Source: Azoarcus sp. DD4
Lineage (GTDB): Bacteria; Pseudomonadota; Gammaproteobacteria; Burkholderiales; Rhodocyclaceae
Direction: 5' to 3'
NCBI RefSeq assembly: GCF_006496635.1
Contig: NZ_CP022958.1
Location: forward strand, 5,022,001-5,086,000
DNA length: 64,000 nt
Positions 17,899 through 26,861 of this stretch are shown in pieces (position 1 is the first letter of the stretch; each line of letters starts with the position of its first letter). The notes under the pieces were generated by a model. That model was not told the DNA's origin. It searched no databases and saw only the letters and a list, made by a program, of their open reading frames with translations. Both the position numbers and the translations under genes were made by a program.

Positions 17899-18342
17899 TC
17901 AGTGTCGGGCAAAAACCCTCGCGCTTCCGTCAAGCCCGACCAGAAGCGTCTCATAGGGTTGCGGGGTCGAGGTCTCCATGCCGGGCGACCCCTGCGGCAT
18001 GCCTGGCGTAGCCAGTCCGATTGCCTTTGGGGACTCGGCGAGAAGCCGTCGGATGTCGTCCGCAGGGACGTGCCCCTCGACGGAATAGGAACCTACCTTG
18101 GCCGTGTGACACGAGCCGTATTGGTCCGGCATGCCCAGTGCCTTGCGGGCTGCGGGGACATCATCGACGTCTTTCGTCACGACATCGAAGCCGTTCTTTC
18201 TCAGGTGCTCGACCCATTTCCCGCAGCACCCGCAGTAAGCGCTCTTGTAGACCTCAACGCGTACGGGCCCCTGCGCAAACGCTGCGCCGCTCACGATCAT
18301 CAGGCTTGCCACGAGCCCGCCGAGCAAAGTTTTCGTCTTCAT
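17899..18342 (-). CDS. DUF411 periplasmic metal-binding protein (CopG-like)
   Basis: This 147-residue protein has a signal peptide (MKTKTLLGGLVASLMIVSGAAFA). The DUF411 core follows: YCGCCGKWVEHL near residues 37-48, a second Cys-His motif SCHTAKVG near 80, and EGHVPADDIRRLL. In known copper loci this family (CopG/DUF411) binds copper in the periplasm through the two cysteine sites. The start at 18342 is chosen over one further upstream because it begins the signal peptide. A CopR-type box at 18414-18427 lies 72 bases upstream. The gene is transcribed away from the main copper operon and just after copS. Confidence 0.88.
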   Translation of the reverse strand: MKTKTLLGGLVASLMIVSGAAFAQGPVRVEVYKSAYCGCCGKWVEHLRKNGFDVVTKDVDDVPAARKALGMPDQYGSCHTAKVGSYSVEGHVPADDIRRLLAESPKAIGLATPGMPQGSPGMETSTPQPYETLLVGLDGSARVFARH

Positions 18343-18413
18343 GTTCGTCTTCCGGTTGATGGCGTCGAGGCATAGTTTGGCACTTTGAGCCCAACGGGAA
18401 GCTGACCTCAAAA

Positions 18414-18427
18414 TTACATTTCCGTCA
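18414..18427 (-). promoter_or_regulatory. CopR-type box before the DUF411 gene
   Basis: The minus strand reads TGACGGAAATGTAA and fits the T(G/T)AC-N6-GTAA pattern shared by six sites in the copper island. It lies between the copS stop and the DUF411 start. Confidence 0.65.
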
Positions 18428-18458
18428 GACAGCCGGGACCCCGGTCGACTTTGCAGGA

Positions 18459-19862
18459 TCAGGAAGGTGATGAGGCTTCATTGCGAGGCAAGGTGATCGT
18501 GAAGCAGGTGACACCTTCAGCGGAGCGCGCAGTGATGTGACCCCCGTGGGCCTGGACGATGGAACGCGTGATCGCAAGTCCGAGCCCTGCGCCTTCACCG
18601 CGAGATTCGCGCTGGGCGCTACCGCGATGGAAGCGTTCGAAGATCCGCTCGATCTGATCGGCGGGGATGGGGTCGCCGACATTGCACACGGCGAGACCTA
18701 CGCCGGCTGCGTCCGCGTCGATCCTGATCGTGATCTGTCCCTCTTTCGGTGTGTGACGAAGCGCATTCGAAATCAGGTTCGACAAGGCGCGCCGCAGCAT
18801 CAGGCGATCACCCTGAACGCTCGCCTGGCCTTGGCGCACGATGCGGACTTGGCCCTCTTCGGCCAAGGCTTCGTAGAAATCGATCAGCGCATCCGCCTCG
18901 AGGGCAAGGTCGACAGGTTCGCCGGCATGCGCGAGGGTGTTCTCCTCGGCCTTGGCGAGAAACAACATGTCGCTGACCATGCGTGCGATGCGCTCGTATT
19001 CCTCGAGGTTCGACGCCAGGATGTCCTGATATTCGTCATTCGTGCGTGGCCGCGACAGCGCCACCTGGGTCTGCGTCATCAGGTTCGAGATCGGCGTACG
19101 CAGTTCGTGGGCAATGTCCGCCGAATAGTCACCGAGGCGCTGGAAAGCAGCCTCGAGCCGGGCGAGCATGCCATTGAAGGCTTCGATGTGGTCGCGTACC
19201 TCCAGCGGTGCATCATCGATGGCGAGACGCTCGGCCAGTTGCCGTGCAGACAGCTTGCGGGCGGTTTCGGTGACCTGGCGCAGCGGGGCGAGGCCACGGT
19301 GCGCAGCAAACCAGCCGAAGAGCGCCGCCGCCAATGCTGCGACGACGACGCCCGCCCACGTCGCATTTCGCACCGACGCGAGGAAATGGACGTGATGCGA
19401 CAGATCGAGTGCGACCAGCGCCTCGATCGACTGGTCCCTCGATTCGAGGGGCGGTAGCGTGATGCTGACCTCAACCCCTCGATGTGGATGCCCGTCGACC
19501 GTCCAGTCAGTCAGCCCGCCCGAAAGTCGTTCTCCAGCCCGCTGGGCAGCGGTGAAGTGCTCGGGGTGGATAACGTGGATGACGCGTCCCTCGACGTCGC
19601 GAAGCAGGACACCCACACTCTCGTGTCCAACGAAAGAGCGAGCGAGTGCCTGGATGCGTTCCGATCGCCCCCCAGTCGCAGTGTCATCCTGCAGCGCGTT
19701 GCGTATGAGTGCGGCCTTGCCCTGCAATTCGTGCAGGTCTAGCTCCTGGAAATGCGCGTCCAGCATGCGGCCAAACAGTACCGCTACCAGCACCAGCAGG
19801 CTTGCGGTGAGGGCCGCAAAGAGCGTTGCCAATCGCGCCGTCAGCGAGTGAATACGGATCAT
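18459..19862 (-). CDS. copS: Heavy-metal sensor histidine kinase CopS/CusS
   Basis: This 467-residue kinase has a transmembrane segment at about residues 12-35, a periplasmic domain and a second segment near 165-188. HAMP, H-box (DIAHELRTPISN, His near 252), N-box (SNLISNALRH) and G-box (GEGAGLGLAI) follow. This is the layout of the CusS/CopS/SilS family, which senses periplasmic Cu(I)/Ag(I) and phosphorylates CopR. The start is two bases from the copR stop, so the pair is one operon, copR first. The periplasmic domain has several His residues (for example MLDAHFQELDLHELQ), possible ligands. Confidence 0.92.
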   Translation of the reverse strand: MIRIHSLTARLATLFAALTASLLVLVAVLFGRMLDAHFQELDLHELQGKAALIRNALQDDTATGGRSERIQALARSFVGHESVGVLLRDVEGRVIHVIHPEHFTAAQRAGERLSGGLTDWTVDGHPHRGVEVSITLPPLESRDQSIEALVALDLSHHVHFLASVRNATWAGVVVAALAAALFGWFAAHRGLAPLRQVTETARKLSARQLAERLAIDDAPLEVRDHIEAFNGMLARLEAAFQRLGDYSADIAHELRTPISNLMTQTQVALSRPRTNDEYQDILASNLEEYERIARMVSDMLFLAKAEENTLAHAGEPVDLALEADALIDFYEALAEEGQVRIVRQGQASVQGDRLMLRRALSNLISNALRHTPKEGQITIRIDADAAGVGLAVCNVGDPIPADQIERIFERFHRGSAQRESRGEGAGLGLAITRSIVQAHGGHITARSAEGVTCFTITLPRNEASSPS

Positions 19863-19864
19863 CG

Positions 19865-20545
19865 TTAGCTCGGCTCCATCGCTTCGAGCACGTAGCCCAT
19901 GCCGCGCACGGTGCGGATCAGCTTGGGCTCGAAGGGGTCGTCGACTTTCACCCGTAGCCTGCGCACTGCGACCTCGATCACGTTGGTGTCACTGTCGAAG
20001 TTCATATCCCACACCTGCGAAGCGATCAGGGAGCGCGGCAACACTTCACCTTTGCGGCGCAGCAGCAGTTCCAGCAGGGCAAACTCCTTGGCGGTCAGAT
20101 CGATACGCTGCCCGCATCGCGTCACCCTGCGGCGAAGCAGATCGAGTTCCAGGTTTGCCGAGCGCAGGATCTCCGGTTCATGACCCCGTCCCCTGCGCAG
20201 CAGGGTGCGGACCCGCGCGAGAAACTCGGAAAACGCGAAGGGCTTGACCAGGTAATCGTCGGCGCCGAGCTCAAGACCACGGACCCGATCCTCAACTTGG
20301 TCACGGGCAGTCAGAAACAACACGGGGGTCTCACGACTGCTGCGACGCAGTGTTTGCAGGATGCCCCAGCCGTCCAGCGACGGAAGCATCACATCCAGCA
20401 CGATGAGGTCGTAATCGCCATTGAGTGCGAGGTGGAGCCCATCGAGGCCATCTCTTGCAAGGTCGACGACGAACCCGGCTTCGGTGAGCCCCTGGCGGAG
20501 GTAGTCGCCGGTCTTCACTTCGTCTTCGACGATCAGAATTTTCAT
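19865..20545 (-). CDS. copR: Copper response regulator CopR/CusR (OmpR family)
   Basis: This 226-residue two-domain regulator has a receiver domain with phospho-acceptor Asp near 51 (LIVLDVMLPSLDGWG), a KPF motif near 101, and a C-terminal winged helix ending in RTVRGMGYVLE. Length and motifs match CopR/CusR/IrlR. It is divergent from the methionine-rich gene at 20732, and a CopR-type box at 20617-20630 lies between the two, so it probably controls both its own operon and the copper operon. The start ATG at 20545 has a GAGCGAAACA stretch upstream, a weak ribosome site. Confidence 0.93.
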   Translation of the reverse strand: MKILIVEDEVKTGDYLRQGLTEAGFVVDLARDGLDGLHLALNGDYDLIVLDVMLPSLDGWGILQTLRRSSRETPVLFLTARDQVEDRVRGLELGADDYLVKPFAFSEFLARVRTLLRRGRGHEPEILRSANLELDLLRRRVTRCGQRIDLTAKEFALLELLLRRKGEVLPRSLIASQVWDMNFDSDTNVIEVAVRRLRVKVDDPFEPKLIRTVRGMGYVLEAMEPS

Positions 20546-20616
20546 TGTTTCGCTCCTACGCGCTTCGTGCTGACTGTGCCCGATTTTGCGCCCGGGGTGC
20601 TGGATAACCCCCGGGC

Positions 20617-20630
20617 TTACAGAAATGTAA
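20617..20630. promoter_or_regulatory. CopR-type box between copR and the copper operon
   Basis: A perfect inverted repeat, TTACA-GAAA-TGTAA, lies midway between the divergent copR and the methionine-rich gene. It is the most symmetric of the six boxes. Confidence 0.75.
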
Positions 20631-20731
20631 TTTCCAGGTCAGGCCAACGACAGGCAGGCGGGCGCAAGATGCTCTGCGTGGCACAGCGTTCCGTACCGCG
20701 ACGGAACCCCGCAAACAATGGGAGATCGATC

Positions 20732-21181
20732 ATGAAACTGCGTTTGTACCGTCTCGCCGGGCTCATGCCCGTCGTCGCTCTGGCTGCAGCCCTGCATGGC
20801 AGCCCGGTCGTCGCTCAGACGACCGATCCGGCGCAGGCCTGGCCGCCCGCAGCGAGTGTCCCCGCGCTTCAGGAACGTATGAAGTCGATCCGTGCCGAGA
20901 CCAACCCGGAACGTCGCATGGCCCTGATGGAAGAGCAGGTCAAGGCCCTGGAGGCTGCATCGCAGGGCACCCCCGCTGGTTGCCCGATGATGGGGGGGCA
21001 GATGGGGGCTGGTCCGATGATGAAGGGTAGTGGCCCTGGACCCGGGGCTGGACCCATGGGCGGCATGATGATGGATCCCAAGCTCATGCAGGAGCACATG
21101 AAGATGATGCAAGAGCACATGGGCATGATGCAGAACATGATGAAGATGCACCCGGCCGCCAAGCCGGCGATGCCCAACTGA
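20732..21181 (+). CDS. Methionine-rich periplasmic protein, copper island
   Basis: This 149-residue protein has a signal peptide (LAGLMPVVALAAALHGSPVVA). The mature part is helical, then a tail very rich in Met, Gly and His (PMMGGQMGAGPMMKG, MQEHMKMMQEHMGMMQNMM) fits a sink for Cu(I), as in PcoE or CopB-type Met motifs. One Cys is seen near residue 90. The start at 20732 is preceded by GGGAGATCG. It is the first gene of the plus-strand copper operon, directly after the CopR box. No exact family name is certain. Confidence 0.82.
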   Translation: MKLRLYRLAGLMPVVALAAALHGSPVVAQTTDPAQAWPPAASVPALQERMKSIRAETNPERRMALMEEQVKALEAASQGTPAGCPMMGGQMGAGPMMKGSGPGPGAGPMGGMMMDPKLMQEHMKMMQEHMGMMQNMMKMHPAAKPAMPN

Positions 21182-21259
21182 GCATTGAGACGCGGAGCGG
21201 CGAGTTCGTCGGTCGCTCTGCGTCCGGTTCAACACAAGACCAACAAAGAGACATTCCCC

Positions 21260-21568
21260 ATGCAGAGACGAATCATCCACCTCGGTGGAGGATTGGCCGT
21301 CGCCGTGGCGCTCGTGTCGGGCGCGCAGGCCGAGTCCTCCTCGCCATCAAGCCCCGCTGACCCCGCGCTCGGCGCGACCCAGACTGCCCCAGCGAGTGAG
21401 CAACCCAAGCCTCAGCCCCTTCCGGTCTATCGCTCGCCCCTGAACGAATATCGGCCCTACCGTGTCGATGAGCCCTTGCGGTCGTGGAAGGATGCCAACG
21501 ACGAGGCTGGACGTCTCGGCGGGCACATGGGCCACCTCACGCCGACTTCGAAAGGGGGCGAGCGATGA
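21260..21568 (+). CDS. Small exported protein of the copper operon, unknown role
   Basis: This 102-residue protein has a signal peptide (LGGGLAVAVALVSGAQA), then a Ser/Pro-rich linker and a short C-terminal domain with EYRPYRVDEPLRSWKDAND. This arrangement appears in copper islands directly before the outer-membrane channel gene. The stop overlaps the next start by 4 bases (ATGA), so translation is coupled. It has no Cys and few Met, so direct copper binding is not obvious. The gene may aid the channel; that is inference. Confidence 0.75.
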   Translation: MQRRIIHLGGGLAVAVALVSGAQAESSSPSSPADPALGATQTAPASEQPKPQPLPVYRSPLNEYRPYRVDEPLRSWKDANDEAGRLGGHMGHLTPTSKGGER

Positions 21569-22977
21569 GAGCCAGTCTCCCCATATCCTTGCTGGCCGCC
21601 ACCGTGCTGACCGGGTGCGCCAGCGTTGCGATCGATGAGAACTTCGCTGAGGTCGAGCGCTTTGCGCGCGAGCAGACGGGTAGCGAGGTGCGCTGGCTGC
21701 GCTCGGACCCTGAGCGCGAGGCGATGCGCGCCGAGGTCGATCGCCTGCTCGCACAGCCGCTGGCGATCGACGACGCGGTGCGCATCGCGCTGGGCTACAG
21801 CCCGGCGTTCCAGTCCCTGCTGGCGGAAGCCGCCGTGGCCTCGGCGGATGCGACCGGTTCGGCCCGCATCGGCAATCCGGTGTTCACCTTCGAGCGGTTG
21901 TTTCGCTCGGGCGCCGAGGGGCGCGAACTCGACATCGGCCGTTCGCTCGGCATCTCGCTGTTCGACCTGCTGTTTCTGCCCGCGCGGCTGGAGCAGGCCG
22001 AGTTCCGCCAGCAGCAGACCCGGCTGCAGTCCTCGATTGCGCTGTTGAGCACCGTCACTGAAGTGCGCCAGGCCTGGGTCGATGCGGTCGCGGCGCGACA
22101 GGTCGCGCGCTACCGCGAGGAGGTGGCCACGGCCGCCGGGACCGCTGCCGAGCTCGCCCGTCGGATGCAGGCCACCGGCAACTTCAGCCGCCTGCAGCGC
22201 GCGCGCGAACAGGCGCTCGCCGCCGAGGAAACGGCCAACCTGATCCGCGCCCGCCAGAACGCCACCGCCGCACGCGAAACCCTGATCCAGCGTCTGGGCC
22301 TCACTCCGAGCCAGGCGCAGGCGCTGCGTCTGCCCGATCAGTTGCCGGCCTTGCCCGAGGCGCCGATGGACGAAGCCACCGCCGGTGCGGCGTTGCTGGA
22401 GAACCGGCTCGACGTGCGCATCGCCCGCACCGATCTCGACCGGACGGCGAAGAGCCTGGGCCTCACGCGGGTCACCAGCGTCGTCAATGGCCTGCATGTG
22501 GCCGGCGTGCGCAACAGCGAGACCGGCGAATCGACCCAGCGCGGCTTCGAGCTCGAGCTGCCCTTGCCGCTGTTCGACCTCGGCGACGCGGCGCGCGCCG
22601 GCGGCGAGGCCCGCTATCTCGCGGCCTTCAATCGCACGCTCGAGCTTGCCAGTAACGCCAGCTCCCAGGTCCGGGTAGCCTACGAGGGCTATCGCAGTGC
22701 ATACGATCTCGCGCGCCACTACCGCAACGAGGTGGTCCCGCTGCGTCAGAACATCACCGAAGAGTCGGTGCTCCAGTACAACGGGATGCTGATCGGCGTG
22801 TTCGAGCTGCTTGCCGCCGCGCGCGCGCAGTCGGCGAGCGTGGTGCAGGCGATCGAGGCCGAACGCGACTTCTGGCGCGCCGAGGCTGGGCTCAAGGCCA
22901 GCCTGCTCGGCCAGCCGATCGCGCCGCTCAGCCTTCAATCAAGCGCATCACCGGCGCAAGCCGGTGGTGGCCACTGA
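21565..22977 (+). CDS. TolC-family outer-membrane lipoprotein of the copper operon
   Basis: This 470-residue protein has a lipobox (ATVLTGCAS, Cys near 16) and two OEP repeats of alpha-helical coiled coil, as in TolC/CusC. Internal repeats such as ARQVARYREEVATAAGTAAELARRMQATG are typical of the periplasmic barrel. It is more distant from the CusC-like gene at 25554 and not beside an RND pump. Instead it stands before the multicopper oxidase, a common order in betaproteobacterial copper islands, where it may play the part of CopB. The start at 21565 overlaps the upstream stop. Confidence 0.85.
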   Translation: MRASLPISLLAATVLTGCASVAIDENFAEVERFAREQTGSEVRWLRSDPEREAMRAEVDRLLAQPLAIDDAVRIALGYSPAFQSLLAEAAVASADATGSARIGNPVFTFERLFRSGAEGRELDIGRSLGISLFDLLFLPARLEQAEFRQQQTRLQSSIALLSTVTEVRQAWVDAVAARQVARYREEVATAAGTAAELARRMQATGNFSRLQRAREQALAAEETANLIRARQNATAARETLIQRLGLTPSQAQALRLPDQLPALPEAPMDEATAGAALLENRLDVRIARTDLDRTAKSLGLTRVTSVVNGLHVAGVRNSETGESTQRGFELELPLPLFDLGDAARAGGEARYLAAFNRTLELASNASSQVRVAYEGYRSAYDLARHYRNEVVPLRQNITEESVLQYNGMLIGVFELLAAARAQSASVVQAIEAERDFWRAEAGLKASLLGQPIAPLSLQSSASPAQAGGGH

Positions 22978-22994
22978 CCTATCCGGAGACGATC

Positions 22995-24398
22995 ATGACC
23001 ACCCGACGCAGCTTTCTCGCCGGGGCAGGCCTGCTGGCCGCTGCCGGAACCGTCAACCGCGCCGCGCTCGCGGCGCTGCCCGAGCCCGTGATCCAGACCA
23101 GCGCCGTAACGGCGGCCCCACTGTCGCCACCAGACGGACGCCCCTACGACCCGGTCGTCACCTTGAACGGCTGGACCGCCCCCTGGCGCATGCGCAACGG
23201 CGTGAAGGAGTTCCACCTCGTCGCCGAGCCGGTCGAGCGCGAGATCGCCCCCGGCATGGTGGCGCGGCTGTGGGGCTACAACGGCCAGTCGCCCGGGCCG
23301 ACGATCGAGGTCGTCGAGGGCGACCGCGTGCGCATCTTCGTCACCAACCGCCTGCCCGAGCACACCACCATCCACTGGCACGGCCAGCGCCTGCCCAACG
23401 GCATGGACGGGGTCGGCGGCCTCAACCAGCCGCAGATCCCGCCGGGCAAGACCTTCGTCTATGAGTTCGTCGCCCGCCGCCCCGGCACCTTCATGTACCA
23501 CCCGCACGCCGACGAGATGGTGCAGATGGCGATGGGCATGATGGGCATGTGGGTCACGCATCCGCGCGCGCCGCACCCGCACATCGCGGGCGTGGACCGC
23601 GACTTCTGCTTCCTGCTCAACGCCTACGACATCGAGCCCGGCAGCTACGTGCCCAAGATCAACACGATGCTCGACTTCAACCTGTGGACCTGGAACAGCC
23701 GCGCCTTTCCGGGCATCGACTCGCTCAATGTCAGGAAGGGCGACCGGGTGCGGGTGCGCATCGGCAACCTGACCATGACCAACCACCCGATCCACATCCA
23801 CGGCCACGAGTTCGAGGTTACCGGCACCGACGGCGGGCCGACGCGGCCGGAGTCGCGCTGGCCCGAGGTCACCACCGACGTCGCCGTCGGCCAGATGCGC
23901 CAGATCGAGTTCATCGCCGACGAGGAGGGCGACTGGGCGATGCACTGTCACAAGTCGCACCACACCATGAATGCGATGGGCCACGACGTGCCGACCATGA
24001 TCGGCGTCGACCATCGCGGCCTGGTCGAGGGCATCCAGAAGCTGGTGCCCGATTACATGCTGATGGGCGAGCGCGGCATGGCCGACATGGGCGAGATGGA
24101 GATGCCCCTGCCCGACAACACCCTGCCGATGATGACCGGGCAGGGGCCGTTCGGCGCCGTCGAGATGGGCGGCATGTTCACCGTGCTCAAGGTGCGCCGC
24201 GAGCAGCAGCGGGGCGACTACCGCGACCCGGGCTGGTTCAAGCACCCGAAGGGGACGGTGGCCTACGAGTGGGCGGGCGCGGCGCTACCCGAACCGGCGC
24301 GCAGTGCTGCAGCCGGACCCTCGAGCATGCCGCGCACCGAGCCTGCGCGATCGGTCGAGATGACGGTTCGCAAGCCTGCCGGCCATCAGGGGCATTGA
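22995..24398 (+). CDS. Periplasmic multicopper oxidase (CopA/CueO-like)
   Basis: This 467-residue enzyme has a twin-arginine signal (TTRRSFLAGAGLLAAAG), so it is exported folded. All copper ligand motifs are visible: HWHGQ near 125, HPHAD near 171, HPIHIHGHEF near 264 and HCHKSHHTMNAM near 317, covering types 1, 2 and 3 copper. A Met-rich stretch (MADMGEMEMPLPDNTLPMM) follows and may bind Cu(I). The reaction is oxidation of Cu(I) to less toxic Cu(II) with O2. It is shorter than CopA of Pseudomonas (about 600 residues). The start is 17 bases after the channel gene. Confidence 0.9.
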   Translation: MTTRRSFLAGAGLLAAAGTVNRAALAALPEPVIQTSAVTAAPLSPPDGRPYDPVVTLNGWTAPWRMRNGVKEFHLVAEPVEREIAPGMVARLWGYNGQSPGPTIEVVEGDRVRIFVTNRLPEHTTIHWHGQRLPNGMDGVGGLNQPQIPPGKTFVYEFVARRPGTFMYHPHADEMVQMAMGMMGMWVTHPRAPHPHIAGVDRDFCFLLNAYDIEPGSYVPKINTMLDFNLWTWNSRAFPGIDSLNVRKGDRVRVRIGNLTMTNHPIHIHGHEFEVTGTDGGPTRPESRWPEVTTDVAVGQMRQIEFIADEEGDWAMHCHKSHHTMNAMGHDVPTMIGVDHRGLVEGIQKLVPDYMLMGERGMADMGEMEMPLPDNTLPMMTGQGPFGAVEMGGMFTVLKVRREQQRGDYRDPGWFKHPKGTVAYEWAGAALPEPARSAAAGPSSMPRTEPARSVEMTVRKPAGHQGH

Positions 24399-24468
24399 AG
24401 TCGATCGCCTCGTAATCAGCCCCCACGACAACACCAACAAGATTCAACCCACAGAGAAGGAGATTCCC

Positions 24469-24969
24469 ATGAAAAGTCGTCGTCGATTTCTGGCCACCAG
24501 CCTTGCCGCCGGTGTGCTTGCCGTTCACCGCAGCACGTTCGCCCATGGCAATGCCGAACATGCCGACAAAGCAGCGTCCGATACCCCCAAGGAGCAGCAG
24601 CAATGGGGGATTGCGGGGGACGCGAAAGCCGTCTCGCGCGCGATCGCCATCGTGATGACCGATGAGATGCGCTTCGTTCCGGACCGCATCGAGGTGCGTC
24701 TGGGCGAGACGATCCGATTCACCCACGAAAATCGAGGCGCGGTGATGCACGAGATGGTGGTCGGTACGCCCAAGACGCTTGCCGAGCACGCGGAGATGAT
24801 GCAGCGCTTCCCGGAGATGGAACATGACGAACCGTGGATGTCGCATGTCGCGCCAGGTGGGCGCGGAGAAATGATCTGGCACTTCAACCGTGCGGGGGAC
24901 TTCCAGTTCGCCTGCCTGATTCCCGGCCACTTCCAGGCCGGCATGATCGGCACGATCAAGGTCGGCTGA
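24469..24969 (+). CDS. Periplasmic cupredoxin, CopI-like
   Basis: This 166-residue protein has a twin-arginine-like signal (SRRRFLATSLAAG) and one cupredoxin domain. Type 1 copper ligands are a His in VMHEMVVG near 93 and the C-terminal CLIPGHFQAGM (Cys, His, Met). The N-terminal mature part has extra His (AHGNAEHADK). This matches CopI, a copper-tolerance cupredoxin known in Rubrivivax and related bacteria. It follows the oxidase by 70 bases in the same operon. Its stop codon forms the first bases of the CopR-type box at 24967, which may drive a second transcript into cusF-cusCBA. Confidence 0.87.
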   Translation: MKSRRRFLATSLAAGVLAVHRSTFAHGNAEHADKAASDTPKEQQQWGIAGDAKAVSRAIAIVMTDEMRFVPDRIEVRLGETIRFTHENRGAVMHEMVVGTPKTLAEHAEMMQRFPEMEHDEPWMSHVAPGGRGEMIWHFNRAGDFQFACLIPGHFQAGMIGTIKVG

Positions 24970-24980
24970 CAGAAATGTAA
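24967..24980 (+). promoter_or_regulatory. CopR-type box before cusF
   Basis: TGACAGAAATGTAA shares the ATGTAA half and GAAAT centre with the box at 20617. Its first three bases are the stop of the cupredoxin gene. It is 92 bases upstream of the cusF-like start. Confidence 0.68.
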
Positions 24981-25071
24981 TCCGTGCGTCAGCGTCCCGT
25001 TGGTGAGCGCTTCGCATAATCGTGCTCACTCTCGAACTCACACAGAATTTGAACCCTTGGAGAAGCCCATC

Positions 25072-25419
25072 ATGAAAAAGACCCTCATCACCACTGCGCT
25101 CCTGGCCTTGCTCGGCGGCGGCGCCCCGCTTGCGTTCGCACAGGCCGATCACGATGCACATCACGGCGGGGCGAGTGCCCCGGCCGAAGCCAACGCCAAG
25201 CTGGCCGAGGGCACGGTCAAGAAGATCGACAAGTCGGCTGGCAAGCTGACCATTGCCCATGGCCCCCTGGAGTCGCTCGGCATGCCGGCGATGACCATGG
25301 TGTTCCGCGCGGCCGAGCCGGGCATGCTTGATCAGGTCAAGGCGGGCGACAAGATCCGGTTCGCGGTCGAGAAGGTCGGCGGTGCGCTGACCGTGACGTC
25401 TCTCGAGCCCGCCCAGTGA
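25072..25419 (+). CDS. cusF: Periplasmic copper chaperone, CusF-like
   Basis: This 115-residue protein has a signal peptide (MKKTLITTALLALLGGGAPLAFA), a His-rich mature start (DHDAHHGG) and a CusF OB-fold domain: GTVKKIDKSAGKLTIAHGPLESLGMPAMTMVF with the Cu(I)-binding His and two Met residues. CusF passes Cu(I)/Ag(I) to CusB. The start at 25072 has TTGGAGAAG upstream. It stands before cusC-like, cusB-like and cusA-like genes, as in the cus operon. Confidence 0.9.
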   Translation: MKKTLITTALLALLGGGAPLAFAQADHDAHHGGASAPAEANAKLAEGTVKKIDKSAGKLTIAHGPLESLGMPAMTMVFRAAEPGMLDQVKAGDKIRFAVEKVGGALTVTSLEPAQ

Positions 25420-25553
25420 CGCCTATCCCGCAGGTGCGTCGCGTTCCACTCTGACCGGCCAGCCGTGGGGATGCCCCACTGAGTGGCTGAACGACGAGGC
25501 GGGTGGCGAAGGGCCTGCGCATGCACTTAACCGCCTGCCGGAATCGTTTCTCG

Positions 25554-26861
25554 ATGAAATCCCCGTTCGCAGTACCCTCATCTCACCTGCTACGTCCTGC
25601 AGCGCTTGCACTGGTGGTCGCGCTCACGCTGGGAAGTGGCAGTGCCTGGACACAGGGTTCGCCCGACACTCCAACGCTCGGCTCGAGCCCCCAGGCGCTG
25701 ATTGAATATGCGCGCCACAGCAACCCCGGCTTTGCCGCTGCCCGCGCGGAAGCGTCCGCAGCGCAGGAGCGCGTGACGCCCGCCGGTGCGCTGCCCGACC
25801 CGACGTTCGAGGTCGAGCTGATGGACGCCACCAACACCATGAGCGGGCGCTCGGCGTCGTTGCTGCCCGGCCAGGTGGGCGAGACCCGCTACCGCATCAC
25901 CCAGCCGCTACCCGGGTGGGGTAAGCGCGAGCTGGCGGTGAAGGCCGCCGAAGCCCAGGCGACCCAGGCTGATGCGATGCGCGATACCTCCTGGGCTGAG
26001 CTCGCGGCAAAGATCGAGACGCTGTGGTTGCGCTACTACGCCGCCGACCGCGAACTCGTCCTCAACCGCGAGGGCTTGACCCTGCTGCAAAGCCTGGAGG
26101 CGCTGAGCCTCACCCGTTACGAGCTGGGTCTGCTGCCGCAGCAGGCGGTGCTGCGCATGCAGCGCGAAATCACTGCCCAGCGCCTCGCGCTCGTGGAGGT
26201 CGAACAGCGGCGCAAGGGGCTGGCAGCGGGGCTCAACGGCCTGCTCGGCCGGGCGCATGATGCGCCGCTCGCCACACCCGCAGATCCCGCCCCCTTGCCC
26301 GAGCATCTGGACGCTGGCGCCCTTTTCGAGGCAGCGGCGAGCGCCAACCCGGAAGTGAATGCTGCCGCCTACGGCATCGATGTGGCGCGTGCCGAGCGCG
26401 AACGGACCTATCAGGACCGGCTGCCGGACTTCGCCGTCGGTGTGCGCAACAACCGCCCGGATGAAGGTAAGTCGTCCTGGGACGTGATGTTCGAGGTGAT
26501 GATCCCGCTGCAACAGTCCAGCCGTCGCGCCAAGGAGCGCGAAGCCGAATACATGCTGATGGCGGCCGAGGCGCGGCGGGAGGATGCCAAGGCGCGCGCA
26601 TCCGGCGAACTGGGTATCGCCTGGTCGATGTACGCGCAGGGCCGCGAGACCTTGCGCCTGCTCGAACATACGCTGCTGCCGCAGGCCCAGGCCACCCGGG
26701 ATGCAAGTCAGGCCGCGCTCAGCAGCGGCAAGGTCGACTTCGACAGCGTGATCGAAGCCGAGCGCCAGCTCATCGACATCCGGACTCAACGCTTGAAGAC
26801 CGAGCTCGACACGCGCCTGGCGCTGACAGAAATCAAGAAACTGACAGGGGATCTGAAGTGA
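25554..26861 (+). CDS. cusC: RND efflux outer-membrane channel, CusC/CzcC-like
   Basis: This 435-residue protein has a signal peptide (HLLRPAALALVVALTLGSGSAW) and two OEP repeats (LIEYARHSNPGFAAARAEASAAQERV and AAASANPEVNAAAYGIDVARAERER). It has no lipobox, unlike E. coli CusC, and resembles CzcC-type channels. A GTG at 25503 is in frame but would place 17 residues before the signal, so 25554 is used. The stop overlaps the next gene (GTGA) by 4 bases. Confidence 0.87.
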   Translation: MKSPFAVPSSHLLRPAALALVVALTLGSGSAWTQGSPDTPTLGSSPQALIEYARHSNPGFAAARAEASAAQERVTPAGALPDPTFEVELMDATNTMSGRSASLLPGQVGETRYRITQPLPGWGKRELAVKAAEAQATQADAMRDTSWAELAAKIETLWLRYYAADRELVLNREGLTLLQSLEALSLTRYELGLLPQQAVLRMQREITAQRLALVEVEQRRKGLAAGLNGLLGRAHDAPLATPADPAPLPEHLDAGALFEAAASANPEVNAAAYGIDVARAERERTYQDRLPDFAVGVRNNRPDEGKSSWDVMFEVMIPLQQSSRRAKEREAEYMLMAAEARREDAKARASGELGIAWSMYAQGRETLRLLEHTLLPQAQATRDASQAALSSGKVDFDSVIEAERQLIDIRTQRLKTELDTRLALTEIKKLTGDLK